Assembly (NCBI GenBank): GCA_023390155.1
Contig: JAEWDJ010000194.1
Location: 1-12,320, forward strand
Direction of reading: 5' to 3'
DNA from: Actinomycetes bacterium
Lineage (GTDB): Bacteria; Actinomycetota; Actinomycetes; Actinomycetales; Microbacteriaceae
DNA: 12,320 bases
Within the stretch, counting starts at the first letter, position 1. The number at the start of each line of letters is the position of its first letter. The translations under genes and the position numbers were made by a program. Shown in pieces: positions 5,768-12,320 of this stretch. A model generated the notes under the pieces. The model saw only the letters and a program-made list of their open reading frames with translations. It was not told the origin of the DNA and made no database searches.

Positions 5768-6495
5768 CCGGCCCGATCATCGCCGTCACCGTCTGGCGCC
5801 GACCGCTCGCGACCGGGCTGGGCGAGCGCACCGACCTCTACACGCTCGGCGGAGAGTACGCCGACAGCGTCCAGGCCGCGGGCGGCATCCCGCTGCTGGT
5901 GCCCGACATGGTCGAGTCGGACATCCCTGCGGTCCTCGACCGGGTTGACGGTCTGCTGCTCTCCGGCGGGCAGGACGTCGGCGACGGCGCCCGCGACGCC
6001 ACAGAGCATGCGCTCCTCGCGGAAGCCCTGCGCGTCGGGATGCCGGTCTTCGGCATCTGCCGCGGTCTCCAGCTCCTCAACGTCCACCGGGGCGGCACGC
6101 TCGTACCGGACCTCCCCGGGACCACCGACCACCCCGCCGTCGGGAGCGGGGAGGAGCGGCTCAGCCGGCATCGGATCGTGGACGCTGCCGGCTGGGTCGC
6201 TGAATCCCTTCCCGACGACGGCATCGTCAACTCCATCCACCACCAGGCGATCGACCGCCTCGGCGCCGGGCTGGCCATCGCCGCCCGGGCCGAGGACGGG
6301 ACGGTCGAGGCGGTGGCCGGGACCGACACCACGCGCTTCCTCCGGGCCGTCCAATGGCACCCGGAGAAGATGCCGGGCGTCGACGGGCGCGCTCACGCGA
6401 CGCGCCTGCTCGCGCCCTTCGTCGCGGCCGCAGCCGGCCACCGCCGGCTCGCCCCCTCCACCCCCACCCACCCCCTGAGAAAGGAGTTCGTGTGA
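5764..6495 (+). CDS. Class I glutamine-amidotransferase-like hydrolase, PuuD-like (gamma-glutamyl-GABA hydrolase type)
   Basis: The 243-residue peptidase C26-type enzyme is expected to cleave a gamma-glutamyl amide bond in the cytosol. The catalytic triad is visible: Cys99 in FGICRGLQLLN, His199 and Glu201 in VQWHPEKM. The VNSIHHQAID block (155-164) is typical of PuuD-like hydrolases rather than of biosynthetic amidotransferases. The usual longer loop after SGGxDV seems shortened: SGGQDVGDG runs almost straight into ARDATEHALL (76-85). The ATG overlaps the dehydrogenase stop (ATGA), so translation is probably coupled. In the Puu pathway PuuC and PuuD act one after the other, so the pair likely turns a gamma-glutamyl-aminoaldehyde into glutamate plus an amino acid. 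The exact substrate is inferred. Confidence 0.88.
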   Translation: MTGPIIAVTVWRRPLATGLGERTDLYTLGGEYADSVQAAGGIPLLVPDMVESDIPAVLDRVDGLLLSGGQDVGDGARDATEHALLAEALRVGMPVFGICRGLQLLNVHRGGTLVPDLPGTTDHPAVGSGEERLSRHRIVDAAGWVAESLPDDGIVNSIHHQAIDRLGAGLAIAARAEDGTVEAVAGTDTTRFLRAVQWHPEKMPGVDGRAHATRLLAPFVAAAAGHRRLAPSTPTHPLRKEFV

Positions 6496-6971
6496 GCACG
6501 ACCCCCCAGCGCATCTTCCTCGAGTTCGAGGGAGGTCCGCGCGCCGAAGCCACGCTCCTGCTCGACGCCGCGCCGAAGACCGCCGAGGCGATCTGGAGCG
6601 CGCTCGAGACCCCCGTGAGCGATGACGTGATGCACGCGATGTACGCCGGGCCGGAGATCATGTTCGGCCTGCCGCAGAGCGCGCAGACGTTCGACCCGAC
6701 CGCCCTCCCGGCGGAGAACCAGCAGGTCATCCCCGCCGCGGGCGACCTGGTCTGGTTCTTCCAGCCCAAGGAGCTCATGGCCGGGCTCGACTTCGAGCTG
6801 TGGGAGGTCGGCATCTTCTACGGCAAGGGCGGCCGGATCTTCGGCCCCCTCGGCTGGACCCCCTGCACCATCTGGGCGTCGATCACCAGCGGACTCGAGG
6901 AGTTCGCCGCGGCGTGCCAGGAGACCCGCACCATCGGACTGAAGCGACTCACCATCGGGAGAATCGAATGA
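6492..6971 (+). CDS. DUF3830 family protein (cyclophilin-like fold)
   Basis: The 159-residue protein starts at GTG 6492, overlapping the PuuD-like stop by 4 nt, with an excellent AAGGAG site (6481-6486) five bases upstream. The frame is open further upstream, but only inside the previous gene. The features fit DUF3830: an N-terminal strand RIFLEFEGG (7-15), APKTAEAIWSALE (27-39), HAMYAGPEIMFGLP (48-61), a PAAGDLVWFFQPKEL strand-turn (81-95), and a closing glycine-rich GIFYGKGGRIFGPLGW (107-122). DUF3830 proteins are thought to share the small cyclophilin-like barrel and often sit in catabolic operons. Their biochemical role is not established. No signal peptide is seen, so it is cytosolic. 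Here it separates the two enzymes from the importer and may take part in substrate processing or binding. Confidence 0.78.
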   Translation: MSTTPQRIFLEFEGGPRAEATLLLDAAPKTAEAIWSALETPVSDDVMHAMYAGPEIMFGLPQSAQTFDPTALPAENQQVIPAAGDLVWFFQPKELMAGLDFELWEVGIFYGKGGRIFGPLGWTPCTIWASITSGLEEFAAACQETRTIGLKRLTIGRIE

Positions 6972-7867
6972 CGATCACACGCACCCTGCGCCGCGGCCCC
7001 GTCGCCGCGGGCATCGGCCTCGCGGCCGCGGCGGCCGCGCTGCTTACCGGCTGCAGCAGCACGACCGCCGCCTCCTCGGGCTCATCAACCCCCGCCTCCT
7101 CGGCGGCGACCGTGAAGCTGCCCGACTCCTTCGCCGGCAAGACCCTCGTGGCCCCCGCCGTCACCGGCTACCCGCCCTACGCGTACCTCGACGGCGGCAA
7201 GATCGTCGGCATCAGCACCGACCTCGCCACCGCCGTCGGCGGCCCCTGGGGCACGACGGTCACCCTCAAGCAGGACTCGTTCGAGAACGCGCTCCTCGGC
7301 GTCAACAGCGGCACCTACTTCGGCGCGTTCGGCGCCGACGTGACAGCCGAGCGCGAGAAGACCTTCGACCAGGTGTCCTTCCTCGAGGACCACTACCAGT
7401 TCATGGGCCTGAAGGGCGCGGACCTGGGCTCGAGCATGGACGACCTCTGCGGCCTCAAGATCTCCGTGGTCGCGGCCGACAGCGCGATCCCGGTGCTGCA
7501 GAAGCAGTCCGCCACGTGCACCGCCGCCGGCAAGGAGGCGATCGACGTGCAGACCTTCGCCGACCAGGGCGCGGCGACGCTCGCGGTCACCAGCAAGCAG
7601 GTCGACGCGACCACGGCGACCCTGACCAACCTCGGGTACATTTCGAAGCAGTCGTCCGGCCAGTTCAGCATCGGCGGCCCGAAGTACCAGTTCGTCCTCA
7701 TCGGCATCGCCACCAAGAAGGGCAACGGGATGGCGCAGGCGCTCGCCGACTCCATCAACGAGCTCATCGCCAACGGCGAGTACACGAAGATCCTCAAGAA
7801 GTACGGGGTCGAGGGCGACGCCATCGACAAGGCGGAAGTCAACCCGGACCCCAACGTCGGAGAATAA
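6968..7867 (+). CDS. ABC transporter substrate-binding lipoprotein, polar amino acid family (SBP family 3)
   Basis: The 299-residue precursor starts at ATG 6968, overlapping the DUF3830 stop, with GGGAG (6957-6961) as ribosome site. It has a lipoprotein signal peptide: RTLRR (5-9), a long alanine-rich hydrophobic core, and the lipobox LLTGC with Cys29 as lipidation site. A Ser/Ala/Thr-rich tether (about 30-48) follows. The binding domain runs from about 50 to 285 with AVTGYPPYAYLDGGKIVGIS (64-83), the FGADVTAERE block (121-130) holding the family's conserved Arg (Arg129), and QVDAT (211-215). Cys161 and Cys184 could form a disulfide. The protein is anchored to the outer face of the membrane and delivers ligand to the next gene's permease. 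The ligand is probably an amino acid or amine derivative; it cannot be read from the sequence. Confidence 0.92.
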   Translation: MTITRTLRRGPVAAGIGLAAAAAALLTGCSSTTAASSGSSTPASSAATVKLPDSFAGKTLVAPAVTGYPPYAYLDGGKIVGISTDLATAVGGPWGTTVTLKQDSFENALLGVNSGTYFGAFGADVTAEREKTFDQVSFLEDHYQFMGLKGADLGSSMDDLCGLKISVVAADSAIPVLQKQSATCTAAGKEAIDVQTFADQGAATLAVTSKQVDATTATLTNLGYISKQSSGQFSIGGPKYQFVLIGIATKKGNGMAQALADSINELIANGEYTKILKKYGVEGDAIDKAEVNPDPNVGE

Positions 7868-7877
7868 CAGCACCCTC

Positions 7878-8828
7878 ATGCCCGAACACGAACAGGGATC
7901 GGCGGCCCTCGCGCCGCACATCCCCAACCGCCACATCGCGCGCTGGGTGGTCGCCGCCCTGCTCGTGCTCCTCCTGCTCGGCTGGCTCCAGGGCCTGGCG
8001 TTCAACCAGGCCCTGGACTGGCCGACGATCGGGCAGTACTTCCTGAACTACGACGTGCTGGCCGGGCTCGGCCGCACGCTCCTCATCACCGCGGTCTCGA
8101 TCGTCGTCGCCGTCATCCTCGGCGCGCTGCTCGCGACGATGCGCCTGTCGGACAACCCGGTGCTGCGCGGCCTCGCCTGGCTGTACGTCTGGTTCTTCCG
8201 GTCCGTGCCGCTGCTCGTGCTGCTGGTCCTGACCTTCAACCTGTCCCTGCTGTGGCCGACGATCGACATCGGCATCCCCTACGGGCCGGTGCTCCTCTCG
8301 ATCAACACCCAGGAGCTGATCAACCCGATGGTCGCGGCCATCGTGACCTTCTCGCTGCAGCAGGCGGCGTACACCTCGGAGGTGCTGCGCGCCTCGATCC
8401 AGTCCGTTCCCGACGGGCAGCGGGAGGCGGCCGTCGCGCTCGGCATGACCCGCACGCGGACCATGATGAAGATCGTGTTCCCGCAAGCGTTCCGGGTGGC
8501 ACTGCCGCCGATCGCGAACGACACGATCAACCTCCTGAAGTCGACCTCCCTCGTCGCCTTCATCGCCGTGCCCGACCTGATGTACTCGGTGCAGCAGATC
8601 TACTCGTCGAACTTCCGCATCGTCCCGCTGCTGATCGTGGCCACCCTCTGGTACATGATCGTCGTCTCCATCCTGTCGGTCGGGCAGTACTTCATCGAGC
8701 GCGCGCTGCGCTCCTCGCCGTCCCGGGTCGGCAGGCGGACGATCGAGGCGGAGCCGGGGCTGCCCGACTCCGCGACGCCCGACGAGACCGCCGACGAGAC
8801 CGCCGCCTCGAAGGAGAACCGAGCATGA
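7878..8828 (+). CDS. Amino acid ABC transporter permease (HisM/HisQ family)
   Basis: The 316-residue membrane protein has about six helices: a first near 21-42, then 62-88, 97-126, 151-166, about 222-240 and 249-270. The cytoplasmic coupling loop with the EAA-type motif lies at about 183-206 (REAAVALGM, then FPQAFRVALP), the contact point for the ATPase. Residues 167-179 (SEVLRASIQSVPD) precede it as in other amino-acid permeases. A single permease probably forms a homodimer. The C-terminus carries a hydrophilic acidic tail from about 288. The ATG 7878 is 10 nt after the lipoprotein stop and has only a distant GGAG, the weakest start in the operon. The gene overlaps the ATPase start by 4 nt. 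Confidence 0.93.
   Translation: MPEHEQGSAALAPHIPNRHIARWVVAALLVLLLLGWLQGLAFNQALDWPTIGQYFLNYDVLAGLGRTLLITAVSIVVAVILGALLATMRLSDNPVLRGLAWLYVWFFRSVPLLVLLVLTFNLSLLWPTIDIGIPYGPVLLSINTQELINPMVAAIVTFSLQQAAYTSEVLRASIQSVPDGQREAAVALGMTRTRTMMKIVFPQAFRVALPPIANDTINLLKSTSLVAFIAVPDLMYSVQQIYSSNFRIVPLLIVATLWYMIVVSILSVGQYFIERALRSSPSRVGRRTIEAEPGLPDSATPDETADETAASKENRA
8781..8804 (+). repeat. Perfect 12-nt tandem duplication in the permease tail
   Basis: GACGAGACCGCC occurs twice in a row (8781-8792 and 8793-8804), in frame, encoding DETADETA in the acidic C-terminal tail. It looks like a recent small slippage duplication with no effect on the reading frame. Confidence 0.75.
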
Positions 8829-9589
8829 GCCCCTTCCTGCGGGTGACCGACGTCACCAAGCGCTACGACGGCCTGACCGTCATCGACGACGTCAGCCTCG
8901 ATGTCGAGCGCGGCGAGACCGTCGTCCTGCTCGGCCCGTCGGGCGCCGGCAAGAGCACCCTCCTGCGCTGCATGAACATGCTGGAGCGCATCGACCGGGG
9001 GCGCATCGTCCTCGACGGCGAGGAGCTCGGCTGGCGGCCGCACAAGGGCGTGATGCGCGAGCTCTCGGGCCGCGCGGAGGCCCGGCAGCGGCAGGAGATC
9101 GGGATGGTCTTCCAGAGCTTCAACCTGTTCGCGCACCTGACCGTGCTCCAGAACGTGATCGAGGCTCCGGTGGGAGTGCTCAAGCGGCCGAAGGCCGAGG
9201 CGGTGGCGGAGGCGCACGAGCTCCTGCGCCAGGTCGGGCTCGACCACAAGGCCGATTCCTATCCCGCGCAGCTGTCCGGTGGGCAGCAGCAGCGGGTCGC
9301 CATCGCGCGAGCGCTCGCCATGCACCCCAAGCTCATGCTGTTCGACGAGCCGACCAGCGCGCTCGACCCGGAGCTGGTGAGTGAGGTGCTCGACGTGATC
9401 AAGGGGCTCGCGTCGACCGGCATGACGCTGGTCATCGTGACCCATGAGATCGGCTTCGCCCGCGAGGTCTGCGACCGGTTCGTGTTCATGGAGAACGGGC
9501 GCATCGTCGAGACCGGCGCCGGCGACCGCCTGACGGTGGAGGGCGCGAGCAGCCCGCGCACCCGGGACTTCCTGTCGCGGGTGCTCTGA
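8825..9589 (+). CDS. Amino acid ABC transporter ATP-binding protein (GlnQ/HisP type)
   Basis: The 254-residue ATPase powers the importer from the inner face of the membrane. All motifs are intact: Walker A GPSGAGKST (37-45), Q-loop Gln97 in MVFQSFNLF, signature LSGGQQQR (150-157), Walker B LMLFDEPTSALD (170-181, Glu175 catalytic) and switch His207 in IVTHEIG. The FNLFAHLTVLQNV segment is typical of polar-amino-acid importers. An insertion of about 15-20 residues around 72-90, rich in Arg and Glu, lies between the first strands and the Q-loop; similar inserts occur in HisP-type proteins. ATG 8825 overlaps the permease stop (ATGA), with AAGGAG (8811-8816) eight bases upstream. It is the last gene of the operon; no clear terminator hairpin follows. 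Confidence 0.95.
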   Translation: MSPFLRVTDVTKRYDGLTVIDDVSLDVERGETVVLLGPSGAGKSTLLRCMNMLERIDRGRIVLDGEELGWRPHKGVMRELSGRAEARQRQEIGMVFQSFNLFAHLTVLQNVIEAPVGVLKRPKAEAVAEAHELLRQVGLDHKADSYPAQLSGGQQQRVAIARALAMHPKLMLFDEPTSALDPELVSEVLDVIKGLASTGMTLVIVTHEIGFAREVCDRFVFMENGRIVETGAGDRLTVEGASSPRTRDFLSRVL

Positions 9590-9627
9590 CGGGGCGGATG
9601 ACGGAATAGACCCCCAGGTTCTGCCGT

Positions 9628-9633
9628 TACCAT
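9628..9633 (+). promoter_or_regulatory. Candidate -10 box for guaB
   Basis: TACCAT fits TANNNT and lies 36 bp before the guaB ATG, giving a leader of about 30 nt. No good -35 box is visible at 16-18 bp, so this is tentative. The whole 80-bp gap 9590-9669 shows no other structure. Confidence 0.3.
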
Positions 9634-9669
9634 GGGACATCCACATTCGTGCATCTTGATAGGGGTGAA

Positions 9670-11172
9670 ATGGACCAGCCGGATCCGTTCGGATTCATCG
9701 GTTTGACCTACGACGACGTCATGCTGCTCCCCGGGCACACCGACGTCTTCCCGAGCGAGGCGGACACCTCGACTCGCCTGACCAAGCGGATCACCATGGC
9801 CACCCCTCTGCTCTCGAGCGCGATGGACACCGTCACCGAGTCCCGCATGGCGGTCGCGATGGCCCGTCAGGGCGGCATCGGCATCCTGCACCGCAACCTC
9901 TCCATCGAGGACCAGGCGGCGCACGTCGACAAGGTGAAGCGCTCCGAGTCCGGCATGATCACCAACCCGGTGACCACCACCCCCGACGCGACCGTCGAAG
10001 AGGTGGACGCGCTCTGCGGCCAGTTCCGCGTCAGCGGCCTCCCCGTGGTCGAGGGCGACGGCACGCTCGTCGGCATCATCACCAACCGCGACATGCGGTT
10101 CGTCTCGCCGTTCGAGCGTTCGACGACCCACGTCCGCGACGTCATGACCCGCCAGCCCCTCATCACCGCCCCGGTCGGCATCGACCCCGACTCCGCGGTC
10201 GCCATCTTCGCCGAGCACAAGATCGAGAAGCTGCCCCTGGTGGACGCCGACGGCAAGCTCCGCGGCCTCATCACGGTCAAGGACTTCGACAAGAGTGAGA
10301 AGTACCCCAACGCCACCAAGGACGACGAGGGCCGCCTGCGCGTCGGCGCCGCCATCGGCTTCTTCGGCGACGCCTGGGAGCGCGCGATGACCCTCGTCGA
10401 CGCGGGCGTGGACGTCATCGTCGTCGACACGGCCAACGGAGACAGCCGTGGCGTGCTCGACATCATCAGCCGCCTCAAGCACGAGCCGCGCGCGTCGCAT
10501 GTCGACGTGATCGGCGGCAACGTGGCGACCCGCACCGGCGCCCAGGCGCTGATCCAGGCGGGCGCGGACGCGATCAAGGTCGGCGTCGGCCCGGGCTCGA
10601 TCTGCACCACCCGCGTCGTCGCCGGCGTCGGCGTGCCGCAGGTCACCGCGGTCTACGAGGCGTCGCTGGCCGCTCGCGAGGCGGGCGTCCCGCTGATCGC
10701 CGACGGCGGCCTCCAGTACTCGGGCGACATCGCCAAGGCGCTCGTCGCCGGTGCGGACAGCGTCATGCTGGGCTCGCTCCTGGCCGGCACGTCGGAGTCG
10801 CCCGGTGACCTCGTCTTCGTCAACGGCAAGCAGTTCAAGAACTACCGGGGCATGGGCTCGCTCGGCGCGCTGCAGACCCGCGGCAAGAAGACCTCGTACT
10901 CGCGCGACCGTTACTTCCAGGCCGACGTGCCGAGCGACGAGCAGCTGATCGCCGAGGGCATCGAGGGCCAGGTGCCCTACCGTGGCCCGCTCGCTGCCGT
11001 GGCCTACCAGCTCATCGGCGGCCTCCGTCAGTCGATGTTCTACGTGGGCGCCCGCACCATCCCGGAGCTCAAGCAGAACGGCAAGTTCGTCCGCATCACC
11101 GCGGCCGGGCTCAAGGAGTCGCACCCGCACGACGTCCAGATGGTCGTGGAGGCGCCGAACTACCGGCACTGA
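9670..11172 (+). CDS. guaB: Inosine-5'-monophosphate dehydrogenase
   Basis: The 500-residue enzyme oxidises IMP to XMP with NAD+, the committed step of GTP synthesis, in the cytosol. The (beta/alpha)8 barrel is interrupted by a pair of CBS domains at about 95-210 (MITNPVTTTPDATVEE; then DVMTRQPLITAP), which bind adenine/guanine nucleotides. The catalytic loop GPGSICTTRVVAGVG (308-322) carries Cys312, and the flap dyad Arg414-Tyr415 is in SRDRYFQADV. IMP phosphate-binding IADGGLQYSGDIAKAL (343-358) and MLGSLLAGT (366-374) are intact. ATG 9670 is chosen because AGGGGTGA (9661-9668) lies just upstream and homologues begin near DPFGFIGLTYDDV; a GTG at 9649 would add seven residues across that ribosome site. 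The gene is probably transcribed on its own and ends at a strong hairpin. Confidence 0.97.
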   Translation: MDQPDPFGFIGLTYDDVMLLPGHTDVFPSEADTSTRLTKRITMATPLLSSAMDTVTESRMAVAMARQGGIGILHRNLSIEDQAAHVDKVKRSESGMITNPVTTTPDATVEEVDALCGQFRVSGLPVVEGDGTLVGIITNRDMRFVSPFERSTTHVRDVMTRQPLITAPVGIDPDSAVAIFAEHKIEKLPLVDADGKLRGLITVKDFDKSEKYPNATKDDEGRLRVGAAIGFFGDAWERAMTLVDAGVDVIVVDTANGDSRGVLDIISRLKHEPRASHVDVIGGNVATRTGAQALIQAGADAIKVGVGPGSICTTRVVAGVGVPQVTAVYEASLAAREAGVPLIADGGLQYSGDIAKALVAGADSVMLGSLLAGTSESPGDLVFVNGKQFKNYRGMGSLGALQTRGKKTSYSRDRYFQADVPSDEQLIAEGIEGQVPYRGPLAAVAYQLIGGLRQSMFYVGARTIPELKQNGKFVRITAAGLKESHPHDVQMVVEAPNYRH

Positions 11173-11184
11173 ACCCGTCCTCTC

Positions 11185-11220
11185 GAAACCGCCGCCCGCG
11201 TTCCCGTGGGCGGCGGTTTC
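11185..11220 (+). terminator. Strong intrinsic terminator after guaB
   Basis: GAAACCGCCGCCC (11185-11197) and GGGCGGCGGTTTC (11208-11220) form a perfect 13-bp stem. Up to three more pairs are possible in the 10-nt loop region. The tail CTCTAT is short and only partly T-rich, but the flanking AAA/TTT in the stem give a U-run on the upper-strand transcript. It lies 12 bp after the guaB stop. Confidence 0.9.
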
Positions 11221-11266
11221 CTCTATCCTGGAAGGCTTTGTCCGCACTCCAGGTCAGGATCCACGC

Positions 11267-12320
11267 ATGGGCCACATCGACGTCTCCGGCGTCTCGTACA
11301 CGCTCGCCGACGGTCGTCCGCTGCTCGACGACGTCTCGTTCCGCGTCGGCGACGGCCGCGTCTCCGCGCTGATCGGCGCGAACGGCGCCGGCAAGTCGAC
11401 GCTGCTGAGGATCGTCCGCGGCGAGCTCAAACCGGATGCCGGCTCCGTGGTGATCGACGGCGGACTCGGGGTGATGGACCAGTTCGTCGGCCATGTGCGC
11501 GACGACCGCACCGTGCGCGACCTGCTCGTGCATGCGGCGCCGACGGCCGTCCGGGCGGCAGCGGAGCGTCTCGCGGCGGCCGAGGACGCCATCATCGAGC
11601 GCGACGAGACCGACACCCAGCTGCGCTACGCCACGGCGCTCGCCGAGTACGCCGACGCCGGCGGCTACGACCAGGAGGTGCTCTGGGACCACTGCACGGT
11701 CGCCGCGCTCGGCGTCCCGTTCGAGCGAGCGCAGTACCGCGCCGTCCGCACCCTCTCCGGCGGCGAGCAGAAGCGCGTCGTCCTGGAGGCCCTGCTGCGC
11801 GGTCCGGAGCAGGTGCTGCTGCTGGACGAGCCGGACAACTATCTCGACGTTCCGGGTAAGCGCTGGCTGGAGGAGCAGCTGCGCACCACTCCCAAGACGG
11901 TGCTGCTCGTCTCGCACGACCGCGAGCTGCTGGCCCGCGCCGCCGACCGCATCGTGACGCTGGAGCTCGGCGCCGCCGGGAACACGACCTGGACGCACGG
12001 CGGCGGCTTCGACGGTTACCACGCCGCGCGCGAGGAGCGGATGGCGCGGCTGGAGGAGCTGCGCAGGCGCTGGGACGAGGAGCACGCCAAGCTGAAGGCC
12101 CTCGTGCTGCGGTTCAAGGAGAAGGCGAAGTACAACAGCGACCTCGCCTCCGCCTACCAGGCGGCGCAGACCCGGCTGGCGAAGTTCGAGCTGGCGGGAC
12201 CGCCGCAGGAGCGCCCGCGCGAGCAGAACGTGCGGATGCGGCTCACCGGTTCCCGCACCGGCCGGCGCGTGCTGGAGTGCAGCCGCCTGGAGCTGACCGG
12301 GCTGATGCGGCCGTTCGACG
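11267..12320 (+). CDS. ABC-F family ATP-binding protein (3' truncated)
   Basis: 351 residues are visible; the gene runs off the window. ABC-F proteins are soluble ATPases with two nucleotide-binding domains that act on ribosomes, in translation control or antibiotic protection. Domain 1 holds Walker A GANGAGKST (37-45), signature LSGGEQKR (163-170), Walker B LLLDEPDNYLD (184-194) and switch His217 in VSHDRE. No membrane segment is present. Residues about 250-310 are a charged helical stretch (ARLEELRRRWDEEHAKLKAL, then LRFKEKAKYNSDL) that matches the linker reaching towards the peptidyl-transferase centre. The second domain starts near 334. The Walker B tail reads DEPDNYLD instead of the common DEPTNHLD. 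ATG 11267 is preceded by an AGGTCAGGA site. The precise subfamily (EttA-, Uup- or resistance-type) cannot be told. Confidence 0.9.
   Translation, partial: MGHIDVSGVSYTLADGRPLLDDVSFRVGDGRVSALIGANGAGKSTLLRIVRGELKPDAGSVVIDGGLGVMDQFVGHVRDDRTVRDLLVHAAPTAVRAAAERLAAAEDAIIERDETDTQLRYATALAEYADAGGYDQEVLWDHCTVAALGVPFERAQYRAVRTLSGGEQKRVVLEALLRGPEQVLLLDEPDNYLDVPGKRWLEEQLRTTPKTVLLVSHDRELLARAADRIVTLELGAAGNTTWTHGGGFDGYHAAREERMARLEELRRRWDEEHAKLKALVLRFKEKAKYNSDLASAYQAAQTRLAKFELAGPPQERPREQNVRMRLTGSRTGRRVLECSRLELTGLMRPFD

Noticed and set aside
9649..9669. Earlier GTG start for guaB at 9649
   Set aside because: It would place the AGGGGTGA ribosome site inside the gene and add residues not typical of the family; ATG 9670 is better.
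9590..9669. Terminator or riboswitch between the importer ATPase and guaB
   Set aside because: I looked for stems and found none convincing; only a weak -10-like box.
9259..11247. Minus-strand open frame of about 660 codons opposite guaB and the ATPase gene
   Set aside because: It is a GC-bias shadow: composition is His/Arg/Asp/Gly-rich without domains, and the plus strand holds two unmistakable genes with intact motifs.
11111..12085. Minus-strand open frame opposite the ABC-F gene
   Set aside because: No recognisable domain; it would read through the guaB terminator, and the opposite strand has all ABC motifs.

Overview
The window reads as a stretch of chromosome from a high-GC Gram-positive bacterium, most likely an actinobacterium of the Microbacteriaceae (Leifsonia/Microbacterium-like). 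That placement is an inference. It rests on the strong G/C bias at third codon positions, the many GTG starts, a DUF4190-type membrane protein with a Q/P/Y/G-rich tail, the style of the GroES and IMP dehydrogenase sequences, and groES control by CIRCE elements. No rRNA, tRNA, CRISPR array, transposase or integrase was seen, and no gene-free stretch reaches 300 bases.

Layout. Bases 1-525 are the 3' part of a small membrane protein with a proline/glutamine-rich N-terminal tail. It converges on a THUMP-like-domain SAM-dependent methyltransferase (minus strand, 542-1729). The methyltransferase diverges from groES (1866-2162), and the control region between them holds two CIRCE (HrcA operator) copies flanking a sigma-A-type promoter. 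No groEL follows. Next come a RarD/EamA-family permease (2255-3181) and a two-module Lrp/AsnC-type regulator (3186-4181). Both have the same short -10-like-box-to-GTG spacing, which suggests leaderless mRNAs.

Bases 4277-9589 form one tight operon: a PuuC-like aldehyde dehydrogenase, a PuuD-like class I amidotransferase (gamma-glutamyl hydrolase type), a DUF3830 cyclophilin-fold protein, and a complete polar-amino-acid ABC importer (lipoprotein, permease, ATPase). Four of its five junctions are 4-nt stop/start overlaps. The promoter region at 4182-4276 is relatively AT-rich and carries an inverted repeat across the -35 box. The likely job is uptake and breakdown of an amino-acid- or polyamine-like compound through a gamma-glutamyl aldehyde/acid route, regulated by the adjacent Lrp-type protein. 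The substrate is not known. The canonical first steps (PuuA ligase, PuuB oxidase) are absent from the window.

Bases 9670-11172 encode IMP dehydrogenase (guaB), closed by a very strong hairpin terminator (11185-11220). From 11267 an ABC-F family ATPase runs off the right edge. The catabolic operon with its regulator sits between household genes (groES on one side, guaB and ABC-F on the other), so it may be an accessory insertion. I see no mobile-element boundary to prove that.
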